From NCBI GenBank assembly GCA_002392275.1, contig DGGQ01000068.1:1-5880 (forward strand): a DNA stretch of 5,880 bases. Direction: 5' to 3'. The position numbers and the translations under genes were made by a program. Source of the stretch: Treponema sp. UBA3870. GTDB lineage: Bacteria; Spirochaetota; Spirochaetia; Treponematales; Treponemataceae. Below, piece by piece: positions 5,736 to 5,880 of the stretch (positions within the stretch are counted from its first letter, which is position 1; every line of letters begins with the position of its first letter). The notes under the pieces are model-generated. The model was given only the letters and a program-made list of their open reading frames with translations, was not told the DNA's origin and searched no databases.

Positions 5736-5762
5736 TTTTTATCATATGTAATTTGATAAAAA
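5736..5762. repeat. AT-rich inverted repeat (9-bp arms, 9-base loop)
   Basis: TTTTTATCA (5736-5744) and TGATAAAAA (5754-5762) form a perfect nine-base pair of arms around a nine-base loop. It lies between the partial right-edge gene and the regulator gene. It may be another protein-binding site or a weak hairpin in the 3' region of the right-edge transcript. It lacks the GC-rich stem of a normal terminator. Confidence 0.4.
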
Positions 5763-5812
5763 GACAAATATTTTACAATGATATGTACAAAGGTACCGGA
5801 GGCGTATTTCCC

Positions 5813-5880
5813 TTAATCTCCAGCCGCTTTCGCTTTTGCCCTTTTGCGGCGCCAGGTCTTGAATTCCATGTACAGCGTAC
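5813..5880 (-). CDS. C-terminal end of an unidentified protein (5' part outside window)
   Basis: On the minus strand a frame open from the right edge encodes about 22 residues, TLYMEFKTWRRKRAKAKAAG plus a final D, and stops with TAA at 5813-5815. The basic Arg/Lys/Ala-rich tail and higher GC content, dropping sharply to AT-rich DNA after the stop, fit the end of a real gene. The piece is too short to name. The 216 bp between this stop and the regulator start hold no other gene that I can support. Confidence 0.45.
   Translation of the reverse strand, partial: TLYMEFKTWRRKRAKAKAAGD

Noticed and set aside
5785..5796. GTAC-AAAG-GTAC short repeat in the right intergenic region
   Set aside because: The arms are four bases and each is self-palindromic. 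It is too short to call an operator or hairpin.

Overview
The window looks like a piece of a Fibrobacter chromosome (Fibrobacterota), or a very close relative. The evidence is a TIGR02147/DUF4423-type regulator, a protein family greatly expanded in Fibrobacter, directly followed by a lipoprotein whose N-terminal part matches the repeated Fibrobacter lipoprotein pattern. Hand-counted sequence lines fall mostly between about 40 and 58% GC. The taxon is recognised from protein features and was not checked by any search.

Layout from left to right. Bases 1-317 (+) hold the 3' end of an Rpn-type (PD-(D/E)XK) recombination-promoting nuclease/transposase gene, closed by an intrinsic terminator at 342-374. 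Facing it is a tightly packed block of five genes on the minus strand. In transcription order these are a TIGR02147-type regulator (5596-4763), a lipoprotein (4760-3318), a large HNH-like nuclease with a hydrophobic C-terminal half (3305-1734), a Gly/Ala-rich membrane-active coiled-coil protein (1706-681), and a tiny ten-cysteine YkgJ/CxxCxxCC protein (674-420). The gaps are 2, 12, 27 and 6 bp, so one transcript is likely. Upstream of the regulator is an AT-rich region of about 215 bp with three inverted repeats. At the right edge (5813-5880, minus) is the probable C-terminal end of another gene.

The point of interest is the three-gene set nuclease + glycine-rich membrane protein + cysteine-cluster protein. 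The nuclease carries an HNH core whose second half has the same residue spacing as the Cas9 HNH domain. It lacks a signal peptide and has hydrophobic segments behind the nuclease. Its partner has the outline of a membrane-inserting helical protein (coiled coil, long Gly/Ala hydrophobic block, coiled coil). Together they suggest an undescribed effector cassette, possibly anti-phage or otherwise cell-damaging, carried next to a mobile-type nuclease gene. That role is inference. The regulator and lipoprotein may control or anchor the system, or may be a host locus behind which the cassette inserted. A drop in GC inside the lipoprotein gene shows that this region is mosaic.
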